This document shows, piece after piece, positions 1 through 8,901 of a stretch of 64,000 bases of DNA. Numbering within the stretch: the first letter of the stretch is position 1; every line of letters begins with the position of its first letter. The notes below the pieces were generated by a model. It worked only from the letters and a program-made list of their open reading frames with translations. It was not told the DNA's origin and searched no databases. A program made the position numbers and the translations under genes. Origin of the DNA: a bacterium (GTDB taxonomy: Bacteria; Planctomycetota; SZUA-567); NCBI GenBank assembly GCA_003245715.1, contig QKCJ01000006.1, positions 44,082 to 108,081 of the forward strand, given 5' to 3'.

Positions 1-2538
1 CTGGTTAATGCTGCAAACAGTACTAGTTCTGGTCAGTATCTTTTCGCCGGTTCAAACAGCAATGAAGAGCCATTCACGATTGTCAATGACAAGTTTGTCT
101 GTTACAACGGTAACCTTGAAGAAATAAAAGCCATGGTCGACACGCAGTATTCAGCGGCGATCAATATAACGCCTGATGTGGCGTTTGGCAATCTGCTGAC
201 AACCATAGCGTCTGATAGCTTGAGCAGGGTTCTTAATATTTCCGAGTCAAATTCGACTTCTCTAGAGGATCTTAATGGCGGCACGGGCGTAAATGGAACG
301 ACACTTAATATCAAGTATTCGAGCGCTTATGAGACAGGTCTTAATATTGATATCAGCGAAGCGGAGAATCTGGCGGATGTGGCGCGGATTATTGAAGACG
401 CCAGTGTTTCGCGTGCTGACAGTTTCGAGACTACCGATGATGAGTACAACTACGTTCTTCAGGTAAGTCTTAATGATGAAAAAGACGGTCTAGTTATAAC
501 CCAGTACAATCGTACCGCCGGCGTAGTGGTTGATCTTGATACAGACACTTTTGCGACAACTATTACAGTTGATGATACTGTTGCTGCGGTTGATCTTGGC
601 ATTGAAGGCACTGGCACAACAACAGGAAGCAGCGTTCTTGCCGGAACAGATCTTAATCCTGCCATTTCAGAGCAGACACTTCTTTCTGATATCTCAAACT
701 GGGACGGAAATTCCTTTGTTATCTACAACGGTGATGAGACCGACGGCAATGTTATCAGTGATGTGACTGGAGACCCGAACTATACCAGTAGCTGGAATCT
801 GACTGGTCTTAGTGAGAATGTCAATGTTGATGAAGACGGTGATGTTTATTATTCGCTGACCGATCTTGGCAGCGGCGAGTGGCGGGTTGATATTTACAAC
901 GATCCGGACATGACCGAGAACAGTCGCATTGCTACAGGTGCTACCGATGGCAGCAAGGTTGTTCTTGAATCTGTTAATAACTCAGGCGTACAGGGAAGCG
1001 TTCTTATTTCTCCGCCGAGCAGTTCTGCAGTGCCCCTTACCGGTGAGTTGTCAATAACTTTTGATTCGACATTTTCTGCCGGTATTGACGTGACCGCCTT
1101 TAATGAGAGTGACGGCTCTCTTGTGGGAACAAGCGGAACCTACTCGACAGGAATGACTGGTAACTGGTCTATTCAGGGGCTGGAGGACGGAGTAAGCACA
1201 GACGTGGATGGCAACCTGTATGTTGAAATTGTGAAAAATAGCGTGACAGATTATGACGTTCTTCTTTATAGTGACGCAGCCCATACTGACTTGGTGGCAA
1301 GTGGTGATCTGCTTGACGCGGCGCAAGGAACGGTCGTTCTTTCCGGAAGCGCAAATTATCCTGATGTCAGCGGTATGGTAGATTTGTCAATTCCTTCAGA
1401 TGCTGCAGTCGGCACACACACTCTTACCCTTAACGCATCATTTAGTACTGTCGAAGATTATCTGAATGCGATTAACTATTCAAGCACCTATACCACCGCC
1501 GCGATTTCAGATGATGGGATGTCGCTTGAGATTTCAAGCCAGCTCAGCGGTGCATACTTGAGTGTTGGTCAGAACTATGAGATGGCTTATCTTGAGGGTG
1601 ATAATAATTCGCAGCTTTCACAGATGAGCCTGCTTGGGGTGGTTGCTGGTTATAACGCAGATGATGCCGGCGGGTTGTATACCTCGGTCTTTATTAATGA
1701 TGACGGATTGTATCAGGTCAATGTCTACAGTGATGATGAACATGAGAATCTCGTTGCCAGCGGGACAAGTGATACTGCATACGGGGTGATCCTGTTGAGT
1801 GAGGAGAATAACTCAAACCTGTCTGGCTCGGTATATCTTGAGTACTCTGCTGATGATTATGATATTGAGGTTTCAGCCAAGGGCCGCTCTACTTCAAATG
1901 ACAGCGCAAACCAGATTTCAAATATCAACCTGACCGGTCTTGAGAATGGCATAACTTCAGACTTCACCGGCAAAAATTATATTGAGGTTGTCGAGACTAC
2001 TCCGGGAACATACGCCGTCAGTCTTTACAGCGATGAGAAACATACCAGCCTCGTTGCCAGTGGAACAATAACCGGTAACGGCACTGTCACCATGAATGAA
2101 GCGAATAACTCCGGCGTCAGTGGCTCGCTCTATCTCAACTACACCGAAGATGACAGTGACATTGTCGTCAATCAGAATGTGTCAGGGCTTTCGGGCAGCA
2201 AGCGCGAAGAGAATACTTTTTCAGCCTACACCGACCTTATTAACGCACTGAATACCATGGATGAGGAGGGAATCGGGGACATGGTTGAGGTCTTTGCTGA
2301 TGAGATCGACCGCGTGGTTAATGCCCGCGCCATCATCGGCTCAAGGCAGGATCTTTTTGAGACCATTAATGAACAGCATGAGACCGACATTCTCAATTAC
2401 ACCAATATGCGCTCTGAGGCAATCGAGGTTGATTACACAACTGCAACCGTCGAGTACACAGCAAAACAGGTTACCTACGAAGCTGCTCTCTCGACGACGG
2501 CTCAGGTGATGTCAGTAAGTATTTTAAATTATCTTTAA
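1..2538 (+). CDS. flgL: Flagellar hook-associated protein 3 (FlgL), 5' end outside window
   Basis: The reading frame is open from base 1, so the start lies to the left; 845 residues are visible. The first visible residues (NAANSTSSGQYLFAGSNSN) match the FlgL block that normally reads 'N..D.SG.YLFAG', and the last ~80 residues form the D0/D1 helix (ARAIIGSRQDLFETI, then TAQVMSVSILNYL at the very end). FlgL forms the hook-filament junction of the flagellum. The central region is far longer than in classical FlgL (about 300-320 residues in enterics) because of tandem beta-rich repeats annotated separately. flgE follows 80 bases downstream in the same direction, which supports a flagellar cluster. 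An internal ATG at 133 is not the true start, because conserved FlgL sequence lies upstream of it. Confidence 0.9.
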   Translation: MVNAANSTSSGQYLFAGSNSNEEPFTIVNDKFVCYNGNLEEIKAMVDTQYSAAINITPDVAFGNLLTTIASDSLSRVLNISESNSTSLEDLNGGTGVNGTTLNIKYSSAYETGLNIDISEAENLADVARIIEDASVSRADSFETTDDEYNYVLQVSLNDEKDGLVITQYNRTAGVVVDLDTDTFATTITVDDTVAAVDLGIEGTGTTTGSSVLAGTDLNPAISEQTLLSDISNWDGNSFVIYNGDETDGNVISDVTGDPNYTSSWNLTGLSENVNVDEDGDVYYSLTDLGSGEWRVDIYNDPDMTENSRIATGATDGSKVVLESVNNSGVQGSVLISPPSSSAVPLTGELSITFDSTFSAGIDVTAFNESDGSLVGTSGTYSTGMTGNWSIQGLEDGVSTDVDGNLYVEIVKNSVTDYDVLLYSDAAHTDLVASGDLLDAAQGTVVLSGSANYPDVSGMVDLSIPSDAAVGTHTLTLNASFSTVEDYLNAINYSSTYTTAAISDDGMSLEISSQLSGAYLSVGQNYEMAYLEGDNNSQLSQMSLLGVVAGYNADDAGGLYTSVFINDDGLYQVNVYSDDEHENLVASGTSDTAYGVILLSEENNSNLSGSVYLEYSADDYDIEVSAKGRSTSNDSANQISNINLTGLENGITSDFTGKNYIEVVETTPGTYAVSLYSDEKHTSLVASGTITGNGTVTMNEANNSGVSGSLYLNYTEDDSDIVVNQNVSGLSGSKREENTFSAYTDLINALNTMDEEGIGDMVEVFADEIDRVVNARAIIGSRQDLFETINEQHETDILNYTNMRSEAIEVDYTTATVEYTAKQVTYEAALSTTAQVMSVSILNYL
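796..2154 (+). repeat. Four diverged ~75-residue repeats inside FlgL
   Basis: Four segments of the FlgL variable region share one pattern: a G-L-E/S-(D/N)-G/N start, 'YxVxxYSDExHxxLVASG', then 'xxNNSxxSGSxYL'. They lie at about 796-1020, 1162-1401, 1627-1860 and 1918-2154. The last two are most alike (EHENLVASGT against KHTSLVASGT). They probably form surface-exposed beta domains. Confidence 0.75.
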
Positions 2539-2618
2539 TGTTATGGATTCGCACGGCTGCGGATTTTCTTTTTCGATGGATCGATTACGTGAATGGCTAA
2601 ATTTTTCAGGAGAAGGAT

Positions 2619-4724
2619 ATGGCACTTAGTCAGGCTATGAGTACAGCTGTCACGGGATTGCTTTCCCATCAGACAGCCATGGATACACTTGGTAATAACT
2701 TGGCAAATATCAACACAACCGCTTACAAGGGGTATGACTACGACTTTTCAACGCTTTTTTCACAGACGATAAGTGGCGGTATTGCCAGCGATAGCGAAAC
2801 AGGGCGCGGCTCAATCAACCCGGTTCAGATCGGTCTTGGTACACAGACCGGTTCAATCTCGCAGAATTTTGACCAAGGTGGTTTTGAGACAACAGACAAT
2901 GACCTTGACTTTGCCCTTGAAGGTAATGGCTGGTTTGTTCTGCGTGACGGTAACAGTTATGTCTATACCCGTGACGGTAGTTTTTATCTGGGGGATGAAA
3001 GCGAATTGCTTGCTGCTGACGGTCTGCAGGTTCAGGGGGTTATGGCTGATGATAACGGTAATATCAACGACACCGGCATTATCGAAGACATTTTTATTCC
3101 TCTTGGTGAGGTCAGCTCTGGGCATGAGACTTCTGAAGTGTCATTCACTGGAAATCTTGATGCGCGCAGTGATGTTGCTACAGGTACAATGCTGATTAGT
3201 GCCGCGGTTGCGGATGCTGACGCAAGTGAATGGATCGGTGACGATGCGACAGTAAATGGTACCGCCGGAAGCTGGACAGTTCTTAATCAGGCTGCGACCT
3301 CAGGCTCAACCGCTGTTTCCATGATTAACGGCGGTTCTGTACAGACCTCCTCGGCGTATGCGGTTTATGATGCGACAGCCGGAACATATTCAGCAGCCAG
3401 CCTCAATACCGACCTCGCAAATTTATACTATCTTTCAGGCGATACCTGGGTCAAGGCTTTTGATGGCATCACCGACGGCGAAACAATTACCACCACCTTT
3501 GATAAGGGGGGTATTGAGTACGAAGCCGACTTTACTTATGACATTACAGAAAATTCATACACCCTTGAGGATTTTATGGAGTTTTTGTGTGGCGACGTTG
3601 ACAGGACTTCTGATGTTACTGATGTCGGCGAGATTGAGGCATCGGATAATACCGACCTTGACGGCGGTATCATGGGGACGGTTGCAATCGCCGGGCATGT
3701 GAGCGCTGCTGATGGCGGAGTTTCTGGATATGATGTTCCGGCTGAAACAGGCGGCGCTTATACCCGTACCGGTTACACCTCTGTTGATTACGGAACAGGT
3801 ATTGACGAAAATTCATTTAATGTTTCAATCGTCTCAAACCTCGGTTCTGACAATGCAATCAGTAATATTTCAATCAGCTATAATAATGTGACGCACGAGG
3901 ATATGTTCTCGGCAGACAGTGAGTATGGCTATGTCGAGGAAGATACCGGAACAACAACAACCCTGACTGTTTACGACTCTCTCGGTAATCCGGTTAATCT
4001 TGAAGTTACCCTTACCCTCGTTGAACAGGACACTAACTTCAGCACTTACCGCTGGGAGGCGACCTCAACCAGTGATACCGACGCAACCTGGAGCATTGAT
4101 GAAAATACCGGTGAGATTGCAACCAACTGTTTTGTCGGTACAGGTACAATCCGTTTCGACGCCAATGGTAACTATGTTGATTATGCCGAGTATTCAGAGA
4201 GCGAAGGTATTTCAATTACCCTCAACGATCAGGGTGTCAATTCACCTCTGACAATTGATGTCAATAATGCCCTTACCTCGGGAACCCAGGATCTCGATTT
4301 CAGTTCAATGACATTTGTTTCACTTGATGATGTTCTTACCCTCAAGGACCAGAACGGATTTGCCCCGGGAACACTTGAGAGCTTCCAGGTTACAACCGAC
4401 GGTGTTATTCAGGGGGTCTACAGTAACGGTGTGGTCGAAGACATCGCGCGGATGGTTGTGGCGATCATCCCCAATGAGAACGGTCTGGTCTCTGCTGGGG
4501 ATAACCTCTATTACACCAGTCCGAGTTCAGGTGATGCGCAGATTGAGTTTGCCAATGTCGGCGGACGCGCGACAGTTCTTAACGGCCAGCTTGAAATGTC
4601 AAACGTTGATATGTCTGAAGAATTTACTGAACTTATTTCTATTCAGCGCGGTTATGAGGCGAATACAAAAATCATCACTGCTTCTGATGAAATGTTGCAG
4701 GAGTTGTTGAGAATGAAGGCGTAG
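2619..4724 (+). CDS. flgE: Flagellar hook protein FlgE
   Basis: This 701-residue protein forms the flexible hook of the flagellum. The N-terminus (MALSQAMSTAVTGLLSHQ, then NNLANINTTAYKG) is the flagellar rod/hook signature with the classic 'N.ANinT.gyK' motif. The C-terminus (ELISIQRGYEANTKIITA, then DEMLQELLRMKA) is the matching D0 helix. Between them are FlgE-type beta domains (TVYDSLGNPVNLEVTLT). It is much longer than the ~400-residue enteric FlgE, with extra acidic, threonine-rich sequence in the middle, which is common in hooks with enlarged outer domains. A strong ribosome binding site (AGGAGAAGG) lies just before the ATG. It follows flgL and precedes flgD, both on the same strand. Confidence 0.95.
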   Translation: MALSQAMSTAVTGLLSHQTAMDTLGNNLANINTTAYKGYDYDFSTLFSQTISGGIASDSETGRGSINPVQIGLGTQTGSISQNFDQGGFETTDNDLDFALEGNGWFVLRDGNSYVYTRDGSFYLGDESELLAADGLQVQGVMADDNGNINDTGIIEDIFIPLGEVSSGHETSEVSFTGNLDARSDVATGTMLISAAVADADASEWIGDDATVNGTAGSWTVLNQAATSGSTAVSMINGGSVQTSSAYAVYDATAGTYSAASLNTDLANLYYLSGDTWVKAFDGITDGETITTTFDKGGIEYEADFTYDITENSYTLEDFMEFLCGDVDRTSDVTDVGEIEASDNTDLDGGIMGTVAIAGHVSAADGGVSGYDVPAETGGAYTRTGYTSVDYGTGIDENSFNVSIVSNLGSDNAISNISISYNNVTHEDMFSADSEYGYVEEDTGTTTTLTVYDSLGNPVNLEVTLTLVEQDTNFSTYRWEATSTSDTDATWSIDENTGEIATNCFVGTGTIRFDANGNYVDYAEYSESEGISITLNDQGVNSPLTIDVNNALTSGTQDLDFSSMTFVSLDDVLTLKDQNGFAPGTLESFQVTTDGVIQGVYSNGVVEDIARMVVAIIPNENGLVSAGDNLYYTSPSSGDAQIEFANVGGRATVLNGQLEMSNVDMSEEFTELISIQRGYEANTKIITASDEMLQELLRMKA

Positions 4725-4775
4725 AAGCGCTAAACGGCAAGTGGTAAATTGAAAAGGCTGGCAGGCAAGGGTGTA

Positions 4776-4952
4776 TTATTTTTCTGATTTTTTGTCCTGT
4801 TGTTCATCCTGTTTGTCAGCTTTTTCTTTTTCCGCCTTCAAACGTTTTTTGATTGTGTCAAGGACGCTCTGTGAAACATCAAAGTCATCATCGACCGGAA
4901 GTTCCTTGGCCTTATTGATGAATTGTGGAATTGAGTTGTCTTTCTTTGACAT
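4776..4952 (-). CDS. Small charged protein between flgE and flgD (hypothetical)
   Basis: This is a 58-residue reading frame on the strand opposite the flagellar genes. The chosen ATG follows CAGGAAAG at a workable distance; an upstream in-frame start would add ten residues. The N-terminal half holds an acidic stretch (ELPVDDDFDVSQSVLDTI). The C-terminal ~25 residues are almost all K, E, D and Q and should be helical. The family is not recognised. The regular codon use and the fact that it fills the flgE-flgD gap argue for a real gene, but no function can be given. It ends about 50 bases past flgE, tail to tail. Confidence 0.5.
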   Translation of the reverse strand: MSKKDNSIPQFINKAKELPVDDDFDVSQSVLDTIKKRLKAEKEKADKQDEQQDKKSEK

Positions 4953-5059
4953 ACTGTCGGGCTTTCCTGAATTAATGACCAATCAACACCTGTATTCTAT
5001 CAATTGAAACGAAAATAACAAATTTTTATTGTCATATTTTTTATTTTATTATCGGCGTG

Positions 5060-5095
5060 ACAGTTTTTTTATGTAACAGCTTTTAAAAAAACTGT
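5060..5095. repeat. Inverted repeat in the flgD leader
   Basis: ACAGTTTTTTT (5060-5070) and AAAAAAACTGT (5085-5095) are perfect 11-base complements around a 14-base loop, 34 bases before the flgD ATG. The stem is A/T-rich. It could be a weak regulatory hairpin or simply a by-product of the A/T tracts. Confidence 0.4.
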
Positions 5096-5129
5096 TTTCC
5101 GGGGGATGGCCCGGTGAATCGGAGATATC

Positions 5130-5591
5130 ATGAGCGAAGTGGCCGCAACCAGTACAACTACTGCAACAACAACAAGTTCCAGCACAACAACCACCGCAAG
5201 TAACAGTGATTTCACCCAGGAAGATTTTATCACACTTCTCGTTGAAGAATTGACAAATCAGGATCCGACTGAGCCATATGACACTTCCGAGATTGTTGAC
5301 CAACTTTACACCTATCAGAGTATGGCCGCCATTGAGGAGCAGACAGCCGCCATGACTTCAGTAAGCGAACAGATGACTGAAATGTACTCACTGCTCAATG
5401 ATATGACTTTAGGTAATGAGTTCCAGAGCGCCAGTGGTCTTATAAGTTCTTATGTTGGCGGAACTAACAGTGACGGTGAGGATGTTACCGGTACCGTCTC
5501 AAGTGTAAGCCTGGAGGATGGAGTGGTCAACCTGAAGCTTTCAAATGGTGAAGTAATTTCTTACTCTGATCTTACTGAAATTTATTCATAG
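5130..5591 (+). CDS. flgD: Flagellar hook capping / basal-body rod modification protein FlgD
   Basis: This 153-residue protein caps the growing hook and guides FlgE assembly. After a threonine/serine-rich start (residues 5-27) comes the FlgD core: DFITLLVEELTNQDPTEP, which matches the family pattern 'DFL.LLv.qLqnQDPl.P', then a helical stretch (QSMAAIEEQTAAM). A short beta region follows (SASGLISSYVGGTNSDGE, then VVNLKLSNGEVISYSDL). It is shorter than enteric FlgD (~230 residues) and lacks most of the C-terminal Tudor/FnIII part, as in Bacillus-type FlgD. The start follows GGAG in CGGAGATATC. It completes the flagellar block. Confidence 0.9.
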   Translation: MSEVAATSTTTATTTSSSTTTTASNSDFTQEDFITLLVEELTNQDPTEPYDTSEIVDQLYTYQSMAAIEEQTAAMTSVSEQMTEMYSLLNDMTLGNEFQSASGLISSYVGGTNSDGEDVTGTVSSVSLEDGVVNLKLSNGEVISYSDLTEIYS

Positions 5592-5804
5592 GAAATTAGC
5601 TGTAACATCTTTTATTTTAGTTGGTTATATCGTCAGTGTCGGCATTGTCCGGTGCTGCGTTGCCGTTGTTTACGCATATTTTTAAAATGCTTCCCTAAGA
5701 ATAATATGTCAATGATTGTTTGACTAAGCCAGAAATGGCTGTACAATTAACATAATGTTTTTTGAAAGGTCTGATAATTGGTTTTGTTTGGCGGGAGAGA
5801 GATG

Positions 5805-6974
5805 ATGCGTAGTAAATTAATAATGACAATGTTGCTGTTTTGTGCTGTATTTTCGACAGAGGTATTTGCGGATAATCTGCTGAAAAACAGTGAATTCACG
5901 TTTGCTGAAGGCAAGCCCAACCCGAATAATTGGGGCGGTACAAAGGAAGAAGCAACCTATAAGCAGATTACAACAGATCTGCCTGAGGGGGTAAAGTCCG
6001 GCCTTGAGGCTACAGTTACCAAGACTGGTAAGTATATGGGATTTATTCTTCAGAATGTTGCTCTTAAATCAGGCAAGCCTGTAAATATGGTCTTTTCTGC
6101 CTATATAAAATCTGACATAAATCGTGATGCTTATATTCAGGTCAAGCTTTATAAGGACAAAAAACAGATTAGTCAGTTCAACAGTCCGGTAAGCTTTGAT
6201 AAGTGGCGTTATGTTCAGGTTCCGTTCAATACCGGTGACGCGGACAGATTGGCGGTACTTCTGCGCTGGAATCATGGCAAAGAGGAAAATGTCGGCAAGA
6301 AAACATATATTGCCGATCCCAAACTTACCGCCCCGGTTAAAACTGTGGCACTTGCCGGCGACTCTATTGTTGCTGATTATATTACCCAGGATGTGCAGCG
6401 CGGCTGGGGACAGATGCTGCCGAAGTACCTCAAGGATAGCATTATGGTATATAACATGGCTATCTGCGGCCGCAGCACCAAGACCTTCATCAATAAAGGT
6501 AACTGGGAAAAGCTGCTGGCGATAAAGCCGGATTTTGTAATGATTCAGTTTGGTCATAACGACAGCCACGGCGCGGAAAAACCGGAGTCTACAAAAGCCG
6601 ACGGCGAGTACCGTGACAACCTCCTGCGCATGATTAAGGATGTCAAGGGTATTGGTGCAACGCCAATTCTCGTCAGCCCTCCGCACCGAAGGGTTTTCAG
6701 TAAGGACGGTAAGCTCAGCGAATCTCTCAAGCCGTACCGCGACCAGATGAAAAAGGTTGCTGAGGAGACCCAGACAACCTTCATTGACCTTTATGATCTG
6801 AGCGAGAAGAAACTTATGCCTCTTGGCGAGAATGGTTCAAAGCCTCTTTACTGCAGTCTCAAGGACCGCACCCACTTCTCAATTGAAGGCGCAAGTATGA
6901 TTGCAGAGATGATCGTGCAGGAGCTGGGCAAGACTGATTCACCAATAAAAGAATATATTCTGGAAATCAAGTAA
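5805..6974 (+). CDS. Secreted SGNH esterase with N-terminal carbohydrate-binding-like domain (rhamnogalacturonan acetylesterase type)
   Basis: The signal peptide covers about residues 1-22 (hydrophobic, ending EVFA before DN). Residues ~25-180 resemble a CBM4/9-type beta-sandwich (NLLKNSEF, GLEATVTKTG, VNMVFSAYIK). Residues ~185-390 form an SGNH hydrolase: block I ALAGDSIVADY with the nucleophile Ser, block II MAICGRSTKTF, block III IQFGHNDSH, block V KDRTHFSIEGA with the Asp/His pair. This matches the rhamnogalacturonan acetylesterase group, which removes acetyl groups from pectin-type polysaccharides; the real substrate is unknown. The start is at ATG 5805, or the adjacent ATG 5802, because GGGAGAG lies just upstream; a TTG at 5778 is less likely. 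It stands alone, with a regulator gene next. Confidence 0.85.
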   Translation: MRSKLIMTMLLFCAVFSTEVFADNLLKNSEFTFAEGKPNPNNWGGTKEEATYKQITTDLPEGVKSGLEATVTKTGKYMGFILQNVALKSGKPVNMVFSAYIKSDINRDAYIQVKLYKDKKQISQFNSPVSFDKWRYVQVPFNTGDADRLAVLLRWNHGKEENVGKKTYIADPKLTAPVKTVALAGDSIVADYITQDVQRGWGQMLPKYLKDSIMVYNMAICGRSTKTFINKGNWEKLLAIKPDFVMIQFGHNDSHGAEKPESTKADGEYRDNLLRMIKDVKGIGATPILVSPPHRRVFSKDGKLSESLKPYRDQMKKVAEETQTTFIDLYDLSEKKLMPLGENGSKPLYCSLKDRTHFSIEGASMIAEMIVQELGKTDSPIKEYILEIK

Positions 6975-7039
6975 GCGTTTGGGTAAATCAGCACTGATAT
7001 TGAAAATACTGCAGTAATTTCTATAATAGGTTATAGCAT

Positions 7040-7074
7040 CGGCCCTGACTTGACATTGTGGTGAGTCGGGGCCG
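7040..7074 (+). terminator. Hairpin after the SGNH esterase gene
   Basis: CGGCCCTGACT (7040-7050) pairs with AGTCGGGGCCG (7064-7074) through 11 pairs, one of them G-U. There is no strong T-run after it (TTGATTAAATTG), so it is either a weak terminator or an RNA 3'-end stabiliser. Confidence 0.5.
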
Positions 7075-7135
7075 TTGATTAAATTGTTGGCTGAGCAGAT
7101 TCGGTTTTTATGGATTATTATCCGGAAATAATTTT

Positions 7136-8461
7136 ATGGCGAGAACTAAGGGTGACGTTGTCAGGGCTTATCTTCTTGATGCTCTTGAAGGGGGAGTATT
7201 CAGGGAGGGGGATAAGATTCCTGGCGCCAGAGATATAGCCAAAGAGCTTGGCGTCTCGTTTCTCAAGGTCCAGCAGGCGCTTGAAGTTTTGTGCAGTGAC
7301 GGCATTCTGCATACGGTCGGGCGCAAGGGGACTTATGTGCAGAAAAACTGGCGGCAGCGTATCCTGCCGGAAAACATTACCCTGTTCAATCCGCACGCGA
7401 GCTTTTTATGGCTTGATGGTTTTATGAAAATCATGCATGAGGAATTTCCCGAAGCAAGGTTCACCAGTCATTTTGCCGGCGGTTCAGTTGAGATGAAAAC
7501 GACGCTTCATGTGCAGCTTAACTGGAAAGATTATATTGATCTGTCAGACCTGCTTGATGAGTGCTGCCCTGACCGTGATGAATTTTTTACTGAGGTTATT
7601 GACGGCTTTCGCATCAATGACAGGCTTGTCGGTATCCCATTCTGCTTCTCGCCGCGCGTTGTGTTTTATAACCCCGAAGTTTTCAGGGAATGCGGCTGTC
7701 CTCTGCCGTCTGAAGGTTGGCATTTTTCGGATTTACTTGAAATTGCCGGCAGGCTCAAGAAGGTGCTTTCGCCGGAGAATATTATCAACTGGGGTGATGC
7801 GCCGTTTTTATGGATGACTTATGTCGCGAGGGCCGGGGGCAGGGTGATGGATGACAGCCTTGCCGACCCTGTACTGATAGACTCCCCCGAGACACAGCTT
7901 GGTCTGCGCTGTTGCCAGCAACTGGGGGATATTGTCGGCCCGGTTGACCATATCCCGGTAAAAGACAATTTCGCGGCTGGTAAGGCGGCGATGTATGTCG
8001 GTGAGCGCCAGTCGGTGAACTTTTTTATCGGTAAGGGGTTTGATTCCTGGGAGACGATAAAGCTGCCGGTTATAAATGAAAACTGCGAGAATAATCTTCA
8101 GGGAACGGACCTTTTGTGCATTCATAAATCATGTTGCCGTCCGGATGTGGCGCGCGAATACATAAAATTCATGCTGTCGGCGAAAGCCCAGGACTATATT
8201 GCTGCGGCAAAATATGGCATCCCCTTGCGTAAAAGTTCGGCCTTCAAGAGTCTGGACCTGACCCAGCCGCGTGACTCGCTCTTTGCCGTTGAGATACCGA
8301 ATATGGTAGTTAATTATAATGTCCGCTCGCCGGGACTGGCTGACATCATCTTTGCCGGGGTAAGCCGGATACTTGCGGAAAACCTGCCGATTGAAAAATC
8401 AACCAGAGCGCTTGCGGAATTTGTCCGGCAATATCTGGATATGAAAAAGTATTCCGTGTAA
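7136..8461 (+). CDS. GntR-type regulator fused to a family 1 solute-binding-protein domain
   Basis: Residues 1-70 are a GntR winged helix (GDKIPGARDIAKELGVSF, then HTVGRKGTYV). Residues ~80-435 match the extracellular solute-binding protein family 1 fold (MalE/UgpB type): VIDGFRINDRLVGIPFCF, FYNPEVFRECG, FAAGKAAMYVGE and AKAQDYIAAAKYGIPLRKS are its usual blocks. There is no signal peptide, so the sugar-binding fold must be cytoplasmic and act as a ligand sensor. GntR proteins with LacI-type periplasmic-binding sensors (AraR class) are common; a family 1 domain here is less usual. By position it may control the esterase gene 160 bases upstream, but that is inference. The ATG follows CCGGAAATAA. 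Confidence 0.8.
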   Translation: MARTKGDVVRAYLLDALEGGVFREGDKIPGARDIAKELGVSFLKVQQALEVLCSDGILHTVGRKGTYVQKNWRQRILPENITLFNPHASFLWLDGFMKIMHEEFPEARFTSHFAGGSVEMKTTLHVQLNWKDYIDLSDLLDECCPDRDEFFTEVIDGFRINDRLVGIPFCFSPRVVFYNPEVFRECGCPLPSEGWHFSDLLEIAGRLKKVLSPENIINWGDAPFLWMTYVARAGGRVMDDSLADPVLIDSPETQLGLRCCQQLGDIVGPVDHIPVKDNFAAGKAAMYVGERQSVNFFIGKGFDSWETIKLPVINENCENNLQGTDLLCIHKSCCRPDVAREYIKFMLSAKAQDYIAAAKYGIPLRKSSAFKSLDLTQPRDSLFAVEIPNMVVNYNVRSPGLADIIFAGVSRILAENLPIEKSTRALAEFVRQYLDMKKYSV

Positions 8462-8487
8462 GGGCTCACGCCTTCGTCGCGGTGTTG

Positions 8488-8829
8488 TCAGGCTTTTTTC
8501 ACAAACTCGGATTTGAGCATCATCGCCCCGATGCCGTCAATCTTGCAGCTGATGTCATGGTTACCCTCGACAAGTCGGATATTCTTGACCTTTGTCCCCG
8601 CTTTAATCTTTGAGGCGCTGCCCTTGACCTTGAGGTCTTTAATCAGTGTCACTGAATCACCATCACTCAGCGGCGTTCCGTTTGCGTCTTTAAAGGTACT
8701 TCCGGAATCAGTATCTGCGCCATCACCTTCAATCGCCCACTCATGTGAGCACTCAGGGCAAACATACATGCTCTGGTCTTCGTAGGTATACTGGCCGGTA
8801 CATTTTGGACATTCAGGTAAATTACTCAC
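8488..8829 (-). CDS. yjdM: YjdM/PhnA family zinc-ribbon protein
   Basis: This 113-residue protein belongs to the small PhnA/YjdM family, long listed as 'alkylphosphonate utilization' although its biochemical role is not settled. Residues 6-28 hold a zinc ribbon (CPKC...CPEC). The C-terminal domain has the usual [20 protein letters not shown] block and ends [11 protein letters not shown]. It starts with GTG, supported by TTAGGAG seven bases upstream. It lies 72 bases after aroA on the same strand and may be transcribed with aroA and pfk. No phosphonate genes are nearby. Confidence 0.9.
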   Translation of the reverse strand: MSNLPECPKCTGQYTYEDQSMYVCPECSHEWAIEGDGADTDSGSTFKDANGTPLSDGDSVTLIKDLKVKGSASKIKAGTKVKNIRLVEGNHDISCKIDGIGAMMLKSEFVKKA

Positions 8830-8901
8830 TGCTAACTCCTAACGTTGTTTTCTTGCAGACAGGTGCTTTTATGGACACCTCTGGAAATTATATAAACAGC
8901 T

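Noticed and set aside
796..2154. CRISPR or DNA-level tandem repeat in the FlgL region
   Set aside because: The repeats are protein-level and diverged, in frame, without constant DNA repeats and spacers.
6069..6686. 205-residue reverse frame opposite the SGNH esterase
   Set aside because: It is antisense to a gene with all SGNH blocks and carries no motif of its own.
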